This document shows positions 1 through 13,185 of a stretch of 64,000 bases of DNA, one piece after another. The notes beneath the pieces were generated by a model. The model made no database searches and was not told where the DNA came from. It saw nothing but the letters and a program-made list of their open reading frames with translations. Both the position numbers and the translations under genes were made by a program. How positions within the stretch are numbered: the first letter of the stretch is position 1; each line of letters opens with the position of its first letter. Origin of the DNA: Brevundimonas vesicularis NBRC 12165 (GTDB lineage: Bacteria > Pseudomonadota > Alphaproteobacteria > Caulobacterales > Caulobacteraceae); assembly GCF_001592205.1 (NCBI RefSeq), contig NZ_BCWM01000004.1:1-64000 (forward strand), in the 5' to 3' direction.

Positions 1-208
1 GGTCAGCCCCGGCGCCGCGATGGGATTTCACCACCGCCCCCGTTCCATCCGCTCCCGTCGCCGCAAGGTCGCAGGCCAAGCGAGCCCTCCATGCGACGAG
101 ACAGGCGTATTATGGGGCCGTTTGACCCCGTGGACGGGAGACGGGGGACATAAATCGGCAAGCGGTTGAAATCGCTGGGGAGGGGCCAGCGGCATTGCGA
201 TGGCTGAG
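1..208. other. Non-coding stretch at window start; nothing recognised
   Basis: No reading frame here looks like a protein and no RNA gene was recognised. The stretch precedes a MITE-like element and then serS. It could be the 3' flank of a gene outside the window, which cannot be judged from here. Confidence 0.4.
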
Positions 209-1945
<1,737 letters not shown>

Positions 1946-1946
<1 letters not shown>

Positions 1947-2740
1947 TGCGAATTCTCCTGACCAATGACGACGGGATCGAGGCCGAAGGCCTGGAATGCC
2001 TCGAGCGGATTGCGCGCACGCTGAGCGACGACGTGTGGGTGTGCGCGCCCGCCGTCGAGCAGTCGGGCAAGGGGCGGGGGATCACCCTGACAGAACCGTT
2101 GCGGGTGCTGAACCTGGGCGAGAAGCGGTTCGCGGTGACGGGCACGCCGACCGACTGTGTCGTGCTGGCGGTCAATGACCTGATGCCGGAGAAGCCCGAT
2201 CTGGTGCTGTCGGGCGTCAATCGCGGGCACAATATCGGCGAGGACGTCAGCTATTCCGGCACGGTGGCGGGCGCCTTGCAGGGCATGGCGTTCGGCATCC
2301 GCTCCATCGCCCTGAGCCAAAGCCTGGAGCGGTTCCACGACGAGGTGGTCGCGCACTGGGAGACAGCGGAAGCCTTTGCGCCTGCGATAATCAGCCGCCT
2401 GCTGGACCAGAAATGGGCGAACGGGGTGGTGATGAACCTGAACTTCCCCAACCGGCCGCCGGAAGCGGTCGATCAGGTCGAGGTGACGACCCAGGGCTTC
2501 CGCAACGTCGGCGAGATGCACGCGGTGCGGCGCACGGACCTGCGCGGACGGGACTATTACTGGATGAGCTTCCGGGGTGAAAAGCAGGAGCATGCCGAGG
2601 GCACGGACCTGCGGGCCATCGAGGAGGGGCGGATCTCGGTCACGCCGTTGCATATCGACCTGACGCACATGACCAGCGTGAATGACCTGAAGAAGGTGCT
2701 GGGCGGGGCGCCGCCGAAGAGCGTGGCGACCGCCGCATGA
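1946..2740 (+). CDS. surE: 5'/3'-nucleotidase SurE
   Basis: Metal-dependent nucleoside monophosphate phosphatase associated with stationary-phase survival. The start MRILLTNDDGIEAEGL has the N-terminal Asp-Asp metal ligands (D8, D9). Further family motifs are QSGKGRGIT, the TGTPTDCV segment, SGVNRGHNIGEDVSYSGTV and a C-terminal SVTPLHIDLT. At 264 residues the length is normal. The ATG at 1946 overlaps the serS stop by one base (TGATG), and the gene overlaps pcm by four bases. serS-surE-pcm-nlpD is a recurrent proteobacterial arrangement and suggests one transcript. Confidence 0.96.
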
Positions 2741-3381
2741 ATCTGCACGACGACCGGGCTGGGCGGCTGATCCTGTCGCTGCGGCAGCAAGGGGTCACGG
2801 ACCCGCGCGTGCTGAAGGCGATGGAGAGCATCGACCGCGCGGTCTTCGTGCACGAGAAGTTCCTGGATCAGGCGTGGGAGGATCAGGCCCTGCCGATCGA
2901 CTGCGCCCAGACCATCAGCCAGCCCTATATCGTCGGACTGATGACCCAGGCGCTGGAGGTGCAGGCGCGTCACCGGGTGTTGGAGATCGGCACGGGTAGC
3001 GGATACCAGTGCGCGGTGCTGAGCCGGCTGGCGCGCTATGTCTATTCGGTGGAGCGGTATCGCAGCCTGCTGGTCGAGGCCGAGGCGCGGCTGCGGGTGC
3101 TGAAGATCGAGAACGTCATCACCAAGCACGGCGACGGCGGCCTGGGCTGGGCCGAACAGGCGCCGTTCGACCGGATCATGGTCACCGCCGCCTCGCCGAC
3201 CGAGCCGACCGAACTGCTGAAACAGCTGAAGCCGAACGGGGTGCTGGTCGCGCCGGTGGGGCGGACGTCGGTGCAGATGCTGCATCGCTACGTCGGGCAA
3301 GGCGACGGGTCGTTCCACCGCGAGAGCCTGACGGAAGTGCGTTTCGTTCCCTTGGTCGAGGGGACGGCGAAGGAGGGATAG
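2737..3381 (+). CDS. pcm: Protein-L-isoaspartate O-methyltransferase
   Basis: Uses S-adenosylmethionine to methylate isoaspartyl residues in damaged proteins so that they can revert to aspartate. At 214 residues it carries the SAM-binding motif VLEIGTGSGYQCAVLS (around residues 80-95), the upstream AQTISQPYIVGLMTQAL segment typical of PCMT, and PFDRIMVTAA. The ATG overlaps the surE stop (ATGA). It is followed by the nlpD-like gene after about 150 bp. Confidence 0.95.
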   Translation: MNLHDDRAGRLILSLRQQGVTDPRVLKAMESIDRAVFVHEKFLDQAWEDQALPIDCAQTISQPYIVGLMTQALEVQARHRVLEIGTGSGYQCAVLSRLARYVYSVERYRSLLVEAEARLRVLKIENVITKHGDGGLGWAEQAPFDRIMVTAASPTEPTELLKQLKPNGVLVAPVGRTSVQMLHRYVGQGDGSFHRESLTEVRFVPLVEGTAKEG

Positions 3382-3534
3382 ACTCCTTTTTGCTGGCTAT
3401 CGCTCGCGACCGGGTTGCTCGCTGTGTGAGCCGTTAACCTTCGCGCCCCAATTCCGTGCGGTTTGCGGGGTTGGCTTATGGGGCGCGAGCGGGCACACCG
3501 GGCGGGCGAGTTTAACCACGAATGGGAGCAGCCG

Positions 3535-4617
3535 GTGGCGATGATTTCGGGCTGGATGAGAGCGGTTCTGGTCGCGGGGGCGGCGTTGAGCACGGCGGCC
3601 TGCATCAGCTATCCTTCGGAGCCGCGCTATTCGACGCATGCGAACCCGGCGCCGGCCTATGGTCCGGGGCAGGGCGCCTATCCGCAGCAGCCGACCTATC
3701 CGAACGCCGGCCAGAATTCGAACCAGCCCTATCGACCGGCCCCTTATGAATCGCCGCCGCCCGCGACCGCGCCGATCGGTCAGGTGGACGGCGGGGCCTT
3801 GCCGCCAACGGTCAATGTCGGTCCGAGCCAACCGACCTATCAGCCTCCGGCGTCGCAGCCGCCCGCCTACACGCCGCCGTCCTATCCGTCGTCGTCGGCC
3901 CCGGTGCGCCCGGGCGCGGCCTATGTGATCCAACCGGGCGACACGATCTCGGGCGTGGGACGCCGCTTCCAGACCCCGGTCCAGACGCTGATTGATCTGA
4001 ACGGCCTGGGGCCACGCGGGGCGATCACGACCGGCCAGCGAATCATACTGCCTGAAGCGGCGGTGGATACCGGCCGCGATCCTTACGCGACTGGCGCCTC
4101 GCCCGTCGGCGTGCTGGTGCCCAACAACGGCGCCGTGCCGCCGCCCCCGCCGCCGCCCTCGGGCAATGCTGCCCTGCCGGTCCAGACGCGTCCTGTCGAA
4201 CAGACCAACGCCGGCGCCGTCACCGCTCAGCCGAACCTGCTGTGGCCCGTGCGCGGCGACATCGTGCGACGTTTCGGCCCGGTCGGCATGGGCGAGCGGA
4301 ACAACGGCATCAACATCGGCGCCTCGGCCGGCGCGACGGTCAGCGCCTCTGCGGCGGGGCGTGTGGCCTATGTCGGCAGCGATCTGGTGGGGCAGGGGCT
4401 GACGGTGCTGATCGTGCACGCCAACGGCTGGCGCACGGTCTACGGCCATCTGGGTTCGGCGACGGTCAAGGACGGCGACGACGTTCGCGCGGGCCAGCAG
4501 ATCGGCACCGTGGGTCTGACGGCCGGCGACGGACGCCCCTCGATCCACTTCGAGACCCGTCAGATGCGCGGCGACGATCCGGTCGCCGTCGATCCTTTGA
4601 CAGTGTTGCCCAGGTAG
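3535..4617 (+). CDS. nlpD: NlpD-like lipoprotein: LysM plus degenerate LytM/M23 domain
   Basis: Probable envelope lipoprotein that binds peptidoglycan and may activate amidases. The N-terminus has a lipoprotein signal with lipobox LSTAAC, then a Pro/Tyr/Gln-rich linker. A LysM domain follows at about residues 130-175 (YVIQPGDTISGVGRRFQTP), then another proline-rich stretch and a C-terminal M23/LytM domain at about 235-355. The usual HxxxD zinc motif is replaced by NNGIN and the final HxH by IHFET, as in NlpD/EnvC-type non-catalytic activators. The GTG at 3535 was chosen because GGGAG lies six bases upstream; an ATG at 3541 is the alternative. The position after surE-pcm matches nlpD in other proteobacteria. 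Its exact amidase partner is unknown. Confidence 0.85.
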   Translation: MAMISGWMRAVLVAGAALSTAACISYPSEPRYSTHANPAPAYGPGQGAYPQQPTYPNAGQNSNQPYRPAPYESPPPATAPIGQVDGGALPPTVNVGPSQPTYQPPASQPPAYTPPSYPSSSAPVRPGAAYVIQPGDTISGVGRRFQTPVQTLIDLNGLGPRGAITTGQRIILPEAAVDTGRDPYATGASPVGVLVPNNGAVPPPPPPPSGNAALPVQTRPVEQTNAGAVTAQPNLLWPVRGDIVRRFGPVGMGERNNGINIGASAGATVSASAAGRVAYVGSDLVGQGLTVLIVHANGWRTVYGHLGSATVKDGDDVRAGQQIGTVGLTAGDGRPSIHFETRQMRGDDPVAVDPLTVLPR

Positions 4618-4719
4618 CGCTTTCGCCGCGTTGCAATCTGCGAGGCGCGGCCCTAGGTTCCGCGCCTCGTTTTAATGGGGGGCCGACGAGGGCTACCCTT
4701 CTATGTTCGGAGACGACCC

Positions 4720-5031
4720 ATGGGCGCTGAAGGCGGCTTGACGGCGCAGTTGATCGGGTTTGCGCCCATCATCGGTATTTTCATCCTGTTCTACTTCCTG
4801 CTGATCCGTCCGCAGCAGAAGCGCGCCAAGGAACACGCAACCGCCATCGCCGCCGTCAAGCGTGGCGACACTGTCGTCCTGGGCAGCGGCATGATCGGCA
4901 AGGTCACCCGCGTCGAAGAGGCCGAGGTCAACGTCGAGATCGCGCCCAGCGTCAATGTGCGCGTGGTCAAGGCCATGATCGCCGAGGTGCGAAACCGCAC
5001 CGCCATCGCCGCCAACGATTCCAAGGCCTGA
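4720..5031 (+). CDS. yajC: Preprotein translocase subunit YajC
   Basis: Small inner-membrane partner of SecDF in the Sec translocon. The 103 residues comprise a short N-terminus, one membrane segment at about 12-32 (GFAPIIGIFILFYFLLIRPQ), the family motif RPQQKRAKEH directly after it, and a small cytoplasmic domain (GDTVVLGSGMIGKVTRV). The ATG at 4720 was chosen over an upstream in-frame start because GGAG precedes it at good spacing and the membrane segment then sits where expected. secD follows 36 bases later. Confidence 0.95.
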   Translation: MGAEGGLTAQLIGFAPIIGIFILFYFLLIRPQQKRAKEHATAIAAVKRGDTVVLGSGMIGKVTRVEEAEVNVEIAPSVNVRVVKAMIAEVRNRTAIAANDSKA

Positions 5032-5067
5032 TACGCTCGCGTATCCGCCGATACCTGGACCGCCCTC

Positions 5068-6660
5068 ATGATTCAGCTGTCGCGCTGGAAAGTCATTCTC
5101 GTCGTCGTCGCGGCCGTTCTCGGTTGTCTGCTGGCGTTCCCGAACCTGTTGTCGGATCAGCAGCGCGAAGCGCTGCCCGGCTTTATGCCCAAGAACAAGC
5201 TGAACCTGGGGCTGGACCTTCAGGGCGGTTCGTATCTGCTGCTGGAAGTCGATGTGCCTGCGATGCGCGAAAAGCGCGTCACCAACCTGATCGAGGACGT
5301 TCGGGTCACGCTGAACAGTGCGGGCGTCGCCACCAACGGCTTCCAGCGTGAAGCCGGCGGCGTGGTCGTCACCCTGGCCAATCCGGCCCAGGGCGATGCC
5401 GCGTTCAAGGCGCTGCAACAGCTGGGTGGTCAGGTCGGACCGGGCGGCCAGGCGGAACGCACCGCGACGCGCCTGGGCGATAACCGCATCCGCTTCGCCT
5501 ATACCGACGCCGCGCTGAACGGCATGGGCGCGACGGCCGTGGACCAGTCGATCGAGGTGGTGCGCCGCCGGATCGACAGCCTGGGCACGCGCGAACCCTC
5601 CATCACTCGCCAGGGCGCCGACCGGATCGTGGTCCAGGCGCCGGGCGAGAGCGATCCGAGCAAGCTGGAAGAAGTCATCGGCCAGACGGCGCAGCTGACC
5701 TTCCAGATGGTCGATGTCGAGAACTCGGTTCAGGATGCCCTGGCCGGCCGTGTGCCGCCCGATTCCGAACTGCTGCAAGGTGAGGACGGCACGCCCTATC
5801 TGGTCAAGAAGCGCGTGCTGGTGTCGGGCGAGAACCTGACCCGCGCCGGCGTCGGTTCGGACCAGAGCGGCCGTCCGGCCATCGACTTCCGCTTCGACGG
5901 CGCCGGCGCCCGCCGGTTCGGCGAAGCCACCGCCGCCAACCTTCAAAAGCCCTTCGCCATCATTCTGGACGGCAAGGTCATTTCGGCCCCGACAATCCAG
6001 AGCGCGATCACCTCGGGTTCGGGCCAGATCACCGGCAACTTCTCGATCCAGGAAGCGGCGACGCTGGTGAACCTGCTGAACGGGGGCGCCCTGCCGGCGC
6101 CGCTGAACGTCGAGGAGCGCCGCACCGTCACCGCCGAACTGGGTGCGGATGCGGTCGCCGCAGGCGCCCTGTCGACCGCCGTCGGCTTCGCCATCATCGT
6201 GCTGTTCATGATCCTGGCCTACGGTCTGCTGTTCGGTGGCGTGTCGGTGGTCGGCCTGGTGCTGAACGGCGTGCTGATCGTGGCGGCCATGTCGTTGACC
6301 CAGGCGACGCTGACCTTGCCCGGCATCGCCGGTCTGATCCTGACCTTCGCGGTCGCGGTGGACGCCAACGTGCTGATCTATGAGCGGATGCGTGACGAGG
6401 CCCGTGCGGGGCGCAGCGTCATCGCCTCGATGGACGCCGGCTTCAACAAGGCCATGGGCACCATCATCGACGCCAACCTGACCACCCTGGTCGCGGCGGG
6501 CATCATGTTCGTGTTCGGCGAAGGCCCTGTTCGCGGGTTCGCCTGGACCCTGACCATCGGTGTGTTCACCTCGGTCTTCTCGTCGGTCCTGGTCGCCCAG
6601 GTCCTGCTCGGCTACTGGCTCAAGACGGCCAAGCCCAAAAAACTGCCGATCGCGGAGTGA
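5068..6660 (+). CDS. secD: Protein translocase subunit SecD
   Basis: Membrane component that uses the proton gradient to help pull secreted proteins through SecYEG. The 530-residue protein has an N-terminal membrane segment, the conserved LNLGLDLQGGSYLLLEV motif, a large periplasmic P1 domain (about 60-330) and a C-terminal RND-type block of membrane segments. The block includes the family motif LTFAVAVDANVLIYERMRDE. It overlaps secF by one base, and yajC-secD-secF is a standard operon. Confidence 0.97.
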   Translation: MIQLSRWKVILVVVAAVLGCLLAFPNLLSDQQREALPGFMPKNKLNLGLDLQGGSYLLLEVDVPAMREKRVTNLIEDVRVTLNSAGVATNGFQREAGGVVVTLANPAQGDAAFKALQQLGGQVGPGGQAERTATRLGDNRIRFAYTDAALNGMGATAVDQSIEVVRRRIDSLGTREPSITRQGADRIVVQAPGESDPSKLEEVIGQTAQLTFQMVDVENSVQDALAGRVPPDSELLQGEDGTPYLVKKRVLVSGENLTRAGVGSDQSGRPAIDFRFDGAGARRFGEATAANLQKPFAIILDGKVISAPTIQSAITSGSGQITGNFSIQEAATLVNLLNGGALPAPLNVEERRTVTAELGADAVAAGALSTAVGFAIIVLFMILAYGLLFGGVSVVGLVLNGVLIVAAMSLTQATLTLPGIAGLILTFAVAVDANVLIYERMRDEARAGRSVIASMDAGFNKAMGTIIDANLTTLVAAGIMFVFGEGPVRGFAWTLTIGVFTSVFSSVLVAQVLLGYWLKTAKPKKLPIAE

Positions 6661-7649
6661 TGGCGATGCGTGGATGGCCCCTCATCAAACTGCTGCCGCA
6701 GAAGACGAACTTCCACTTCGTCAAATATGCGCGGTTCGCCGGCGTTCTGTCGGTGATCCTGTGCGTCGCGGCGATCGTGTCTTGCTTCTATCCCGGCCTG
6801 AACATGGGCATCGACTTCCGGGGCGGCGCCTCGATGGAAGTGTCCAAGCCGGCGGGTCAGACGATCGAGCTGGATCGGGTCCGCGAGGCCGTGAATGGCC
6901 TGAACCTGGGTGACGTTCAGGTCCAGGGCATCGCGCGCCGCGACACCAATGTCGATGACGGCTCGACTGCTATTCTTCGCTTCCAGGTGCCTGAAGGCCG
7001 CGATCAGACCCAGGTGGTCAACCAGGTCGAGGGCGCCATCAGCGGCGCGGTCGGTCAGGTCAACTATTCGGGCGTCAGCGTCGTTGGCTCCAAGGTGTCG
7101 GGCGAACTGTTCACCTCGGGCCTGTTGGCTCTGGGCGTCGCGATCGGCCTGATGTTCCTCTACATCTGGTTCCGCTTCGAGCCGCAGTTCGGTTTCGGCG
7201 CCGTGGTCGGCCTGCTTCACGACGTGATCCTGACGTTCGGGCTGATCGTGCTGTTCAAGCTGGAGTTCAGCCTGAACATGGTCGCCGCCGTCCTGACCGT
7301 CATCGGATATTCGATGAACGACACCGTCGTCGTGTTCGACCGTCTTCGCGAGAACCTGCGCAAGTACAAGACCATGCCGCTGCGCGACGTGATCGACCTG
7401 TCGCTGAACGAGACCCTGTCGCGGACAATCATCACCGGCGTGACCGCCGTCATGGTGCTGGCGGCTCTGGCCATCTTCGGCGGCGAGGCCCTGTTCGGCT
7501 TCTCCATCGCTCTGATGTTCGGCATCATCATCGGCACCTATTCGTCGATCTATGTCGGCGCGCCGATCATCCTTCTGTGGGGCGTCAAGCGCGGCGCCCT
7601 GGCTGACGACGCCAAGCCTGTGAAGCTGGGCATGGCCAGCCGGCCATAG
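6660..7649 (+). CDS. secF: Protein translocase subunit SecF
   Basis: Partner of SecD in the SecDF-YajC complex of the inner membrane. It has 329 residues, an N-terminal membrane segment, the motif NMGIDFRGGASMEV, a short periplasmic domain and five further membrane segments. The conserved motif VIGYSMNDTVVVFDRLREN is present. The ATG at 6660 gives the TGATG overlap with secD; another ATG lies two codons later. A clear intrinsic terminator follows at 7673. Confidence 0.97.
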   Translation: MAMRGWPLIKLLPQKTNFHFVKYARFAGVLSVILCVAAIVSCFYPGLNMGIDFRGGASMEVSKPAGQTIELDRVREAVNGLNLGDVQVQGIARRDTNVDDGSTAILRFQVPEGRDQTQVVNQVEGAISGAVGQVNYSGVSVVGSKVSGELFTSGLLALGVAIGLMFLYIWFRFEPQFGFGAVVGLLHDVILTFGLIVLFKLEFSLNMVAAVLTVIGYSMNDTVVVFDRLRENLRKYKTMPLRDVIDLSLNETLSRTIITGVTAVMVLAALAIFGGEALFGFSIALMFGIIIGTYSSIYVGAPIILLWGVKRGALADDAKPVKLGMASRP

Positions 7650-7672
7650 GTCGAGCGCCATCGTCGAAAGTT

Positions 7673-7706
7673 GGGCCGTCCCGGCATCGCCGGGGCGGCC
7701 CTTTTC
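7673..7706 (+). terminator. Intrinsic terminator after secF
   Basis: A 13-bp stem pairs 7673-7685 with 7689-7701, with one G-U pair and an ATC loop, and is followed by TTTT. It lies 23 bases after the secF stop and should end the yajC-secD-secF transcript. Confidence 0.85.
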
Positions 7707-7736
7707 CTTGGACGGCGTCCGTGCAAGGCTGAGCCT

Positions 7737-8012
7737 ATGAAAGCGCTCGTCTATACAGCCGTTGCCCTCGCCCTGACCGGCGGAATGTCCGCCTGCACCG
7801 ACAGCAAGCGGGCGCGCAACGACGCAACCTGGGGCGACAAGCCGGCGGACATCACCTGCTGGACCTATGGAGTGGAGAACTTCAAGGGACGCTCGACTGG
7901 CAAGGTCGAATATGACGACGGCGGCCGAATCTCGTTCGTGGACGCGTCGAACAACCGCTACACCACCATCGATGGCGATTGCCGCGTGGTCTATATGCAG
8001 CCCAGCAAGTAG
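7737..8012 (+). CDS. Small hypothetical lipoprotein
   Basis: A 91-residue protein not recognised beyond its export signal. The N-terminus MKALVYTAVALALTGGMSAC is a short lipoprotein signal peptide with lipobox GMSAC, so Cys20 would be lipidated. The mature part is hydrophilic and contains two further cysteines (DITCWTYG and DGDCRVVY), possibly forming a disulfide in the periplasm. It lies between the secF terminator and a convergent aminotransferase gene, so it is probably transcribed alone. Confidence 0.7.
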   Translation: MKALVYTAVALALTGGMSACTDSKRARNDATWGDKPADITCWTYGVENFKGRSTGKVEYDDGGRISFVDASNNRYTTIDGDCRVVYMQPSK

Positions 8013-8023
8013 AGCCGGATGGC

Positions 8024-8048
8024 GGGCGGAAGCTTTTAGCCTCCGCCC
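8024..8048. terminator. Possible bidirectional terminator between convergent genes
   Basis: A GC-rich inverted repeat (8024-8030 GGGCGGA pairs with 8042-8048 TCCGCCC) encloses an AT-rich loop containing TTTT. It lies between the stop codons of the lipoprotein and aminotransferase genes. The stem is only 7 bp, so the call is weak. Confidence 0.4.
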
Positions 8049-8056
8049 TGGGTCGA

Positions 8057-9265
<1,209 letters not shown>

Positions 9266-9384
9266 CTATCCCGTGGTTTTGGAAGTTTTTGCCGGGGAGG
9301 CGGGGTTGTTTACGCGGCGTCGCCCCTCGGGACAATGCGCTGATGCTCGCTAATGCAGAGATGGGATGATAAGCGGCGGCTCTG

Positions 9385-10098
9385 ATGCGCTGGATCATCG
9401 ATTTTCTGTCGAACATGGAGGCGCGTCGCTGGCGCGCCGTGCTGGCGACGGCCCTGCTGCTGGGCGCGATGATCGCCCTGTTCGCTGTGGGCAAGAGCCA
9501 GTTGGGGCTGGAGGCCGAAGGGCGGCTGGAAGACTGGCTGGCCGGATTCCGTCAGGGGCCCTGGGGGCTGGTGGCCGCTATCGTGGTGTTCACGATTTCG
9601 GCCTTTTTCGGCGCGCCGCAGTTCATCCTGATCGCCGCCTGCGTCGTGGCGTTCGGACCGTGGTTCGGCTTCCTCTACAGCTGGATCGCGACGGTCGTGT
9701 CGGCGGGCGTGACCTACTGGCTGGGACGCGGACCCACGGCGCGGCTTCTGGCGCGGCACGGCGGCAAGACGGTCGGACGGCTGACGCGGTTCGTCGGCAA
9801 AAATGCCTTCTACGCCAGCTTCATGATCCGCAACGTGCCGTCGGCGCCGTTCATCGTCGTCAACATGGCGTTCGGGGCGGCGAGGGCGTCGTTTCCGGGC
9901 TTTCTGGCGGGGTGCGCGCTGGGGGTATTGCCGAAGACCGCGCTGGTCGCTTTCTTCGGCGGATCCTTCATGACGGCGGTCAGCGGCGACGGGATCTGGA
10001 CCTCGGCCATATTGGCTGGCGTGGCGCTGGCCTGGCTGGCGCTGATGCTGTTGGTGCGTGAACTGGTCAAGCGGCGCGAGATCGCGCGCGGCGACTGA
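9385..10098 (+). CDS. TVP38/TMEM64 (DedA-superfamily) membrane protein
   Basis: Integral membrane protein of 237 residues with about six hydrophobic segments. It contains the SNARE-associated/VTT-type pattern: FFGAPQFILIAACVVAFGPWFGFLYSWIA, then a glycine-rich segment before YWLGRGPTARLL, and RNVPSAPFIVVNMAFGAA. The family is linked to lipid scrambling or flipping and envelope homeostasis; the substrate here is unknown. The ATG at 9385 is divergent from the aminotransferase. The next gene starts 74 bp later. Confidence 0.85.
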   Translation: MRWIIDFLSNMEARRWRAVLATALLLGAMIALFAVGKSQLGLEAEGRLEDWLAGFRQGPWGLVAAIVVFTISAFFGAPQFILIAACVVAFGPWFGFLYSWIATVVSAGVTYWLGRGPTARLLARHGGKTVGRLTRFVGKNAFYASFMIRNVPSAPFIVVNMAFGAARASFPGFLAGCALGVLPKTALVAFFGGSFMTAVSGDGIWTSAILAGVALAWLALMLLVRELVKRREIARGD

Positions 10099-10171
10099 GG
10101 GAATTTGCTTAGCCTGCTATTTAGACTCCGTTCATCCAGAGGTTGCATGCTGTTGCTTTGGAGGCGTCGCC

Positions 10172-10627
10172 ATGGATGTCCGTATTCTGAAGACGCAGCA
10201 CGGCCGGATCATTCGACTGGCCAGCGCCCTGGGCGGGACCGCCGCCATTATGAAAACGTCGGACGATGCGATCCGCGCACGTGAGCTGATGCGTGCGCTG
10301 AATACGGCTCTGACTGAGCATCTCGCGATTGAGGACGGCGAACTTTATCCCGTCCTGATGCGGTCCCAAGATCATTCGGTTCGCAACCTCGCGCAGCACT
10401 ATGTTGAGGACATGGGGGCTCTGAGCGGCGTTTGGGCGCACTATTTCGAAGAGTGGTCACAGGCCCGCATTCTGAGGGATCGGGAGCGTTTCGCCTCTGT
10501 AACCAAGGGGTTGATCGGCGCCTTGGCGCATCGGGTCGCCCGCGAGGAGGACACGCTGTATCCCACGATGGAGGCGGCGGACGCCCTGGCCGTCGTTCCG
10601 AAGCGCGACGGCAGGCCGACATCCTGA
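10172..10627 (+). CDS. Hemerythrin-like domain protein
   Basis: The 151-residue protein is a likely four-helix bundle with spaced histidines and acidic residues of the hemerythrin HHE cation-binding type: LKTQHGRI near the start, LTEHLAIEDGELYPVL in the middle, and LAHRVAREEDTLYPTM near the end. Such proteins bind a di-iron centre and sense or buffer oxygen or nitric oxide. The ATG at 10172 was chosen because GGAGG lies eight bases upstream. Local base composition is less GC-rich than its neighbours. Its target is unknown. Confidence 0.75.
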   Translation: MDVRILKTQHGRIIRLASALGGTAAIMKTSDDAIRARELMRALNTALTEHLAIEDGELYPVLMRSQDHSVRNLAQHYVEDMGALSGVWAHYFEEWSQARILRDRERFASVTKGLIGALAHRVAREEDTLYPTMEAADALAVVPKRDGRPTS

Positions 10628-10814
10628 AGCCGGTGTCCACAGGCGTCGTGCCTCGATAGCCCTCTCCATATGACGACACTGTCATCGGGGCTTGTATTCC
10701 CGGTTTCATACGGGCAAACCCGCCGCTAGTAGGCGTGGCGAAGACGATCAGGAACTGTCCGGCGTGGGGATGTCAGGGCAGTTGGGGCGTCGCCAGGTCG
10801 ACTGAGACATCTAG

Positions 10815-11888
<1,074 letters not shown>

Positions 11889-11896
11889 TCCGTCCG

Positions 11897-11924
11897 TTGC
11901 GGCCAAGTGAAAGCTTGGCTGCAA
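11897..11924 (+). other. Stem-loop between mreB and mreC
   Basis: The bases 11897-11907 pair with 11914-11924 (11 bp, one G-U pair) around a 6-nt loop, nine bases after the mreB stop. No run of T follows, so it is not a classic terminator. It may limit read-through or protect the mreB 3' end, which would let mreB be made in excess over mreC. A second small hairpin (11991-11996 with 12003-12008) lies closer to mreC. Confidence 0.6.
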
Positions 11925-12039
11925 ATCCTTGTCAGGCCTGCGTGATCACGGTTCCATTCCGGCCTTGATTTTGCGATAGGCAGGCTCAGCGGCAGGGGGC
12001 GTCCTGCCGATTCCAACCCCTTTGAGTGGAAGGTCGCCC

Positions 12040-13185
12040 GTGGCGTTTCGCGACGGCCCTTTTGAAAACATCAAGGTGCCGCTGGCGTGGACCGCCGCGG
12101 TCGTCGTCGTCGTGGCCGTCATCGGCGCGGTCGTCCTGTTGCTGGGCGATCGGACCACGTCCGAGGGCGGCTCGACCATGGGCGCGGCGCGCGGCGGTTT
12201 CGAAGCGACGGCCGGGCCAGTGGGCGGGGTCTTCGCCGCGCCGGTGCGTTGGGCCGGGGCCGCGCGCGACTATGTCGGCGGCTATTTCTTCGCTATCGGC
12301 GAGAACCGCCGCCTGAAAGCCGAGATCGCCGAACTGCGCGGCTGGCGCGACGAGGCGATCGCCCAAAAGAACATCAACGGCCGCTATGAGGCCATGCTGG
12401 GTCTGCGCACCGAACCGCCGGTGCCCATGGCCACGGGGCGAGCGATTTCGGAAACGCGCGGCCCCTTCTCCAACGCCAAGCTGATCGACGTCGGTTCGGC
12501 CAAGGGCGTGCGGATCGGCAATCCGGTCGTGACGGAACATGGACTGGTCGGTCGGGTGACGGGCGTGACGGGCGGCGTCAGCCGTGTCGTGTTGCTGACG
12601 GACGTGGCGTCGCGCACGCCGGTGATGATCGAGCGCACCGATGCGCGCGCCATGCTGACCGGCGACGGCGGCGACAGCCCGCGTCTGGAGTTCATTCGCG
12701 GATCCGGTTCGATCAAGGCGGGTGACCGTATCCTGAGTTCAGGGGACGGCGGCGGGCTGCCTCGCGGACTGCCGGTCGGCGTGGCCGCCAAGGGCGTGGA
12801 CGGCGCCTGGCGGGTCAAACTGTTCAGCGATCACGGCGCGATCGATTACGTCCGCGTGCTGCTGTTCCAGAGCTTTGGACAGCTGGTCAGCCCGAATGCG
12901 CTGAACGCGCCGCCTCTCGCAGGCTTGGCGACGGCGCCGGAGCCGAGCGCGGCCGAGGTCGGAGCGATCCGTGACGCGGCCGCGCGTCGTGCGGCGGCGC
13001 AGCAGGCCCGGGCCGAACGGGCGCGTGCTGCGGCGACGACGCCAGCGCCAACGCCTGCGCCCGCCGCTGCGCCGACGGCGGCCCGTCCGGCCGTGACGTC
13101 CCCGAGGCCTGCGGCTTCGACCTCGTCGCCTGCGCCGGTTGCGCCGAGCCCTGCGCCGGCGCCCGCTCCGGGAGGCGCGGCGTGA
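12040..13185 (+). CDS. mreC: Rod-shape-determining protein MreC
   Basis: Periplasmic scaffold, anchored by one membrane segment (about residues 12-35), that links MreB to PBP2. A coiled-coil region around residues 80-120 is followed by the conserved beta domain (VVTEHGLVGRVTGV, LTDVASRTPV, LPRGLPVG). The C-terminal 90 residues are a low-complexity Ala/Pro-rich tail absent from shorter homologues. The GTG at 12040 was chosen because AAGG sits six bases upstream; an in-frame TTG lies at 12022. It overlaps mreD by four bases. Confidence 0.93.
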   Translation: MAFRDGPFENIKVPLAWTAAVVVVVAVIGAVVLLLGDRTTSEGGSTMGAARGGFEATAGPVGGVFAAPVRWAGAARDYVGGYFFAIGENRRLKAEIAELRGWRDEAIAQKNINGRYEAMLGLRTEPPVPMATGRAISETRGPFSNAKLIDVGSAKGVRIGNPVVTEHGLVGRVTGVTGGVSRVVLLTDVASRTPVMIERTDARAMLTGDGGDSPRLEFIRGSGSIKAGDRILSSGDGGGLPRGLPVGVAAKGVDGAWRVKLFSDHGAIDYVRVLLFQSFGQLVSPNALNAPPLAGLATAPEPSAAEVGAIRDAAARRAAAQQARAERARAAATTPAPTPAPAAAPTAARPAVTSPRPAASTSSPAPVAPSPAPAPAPGGAA

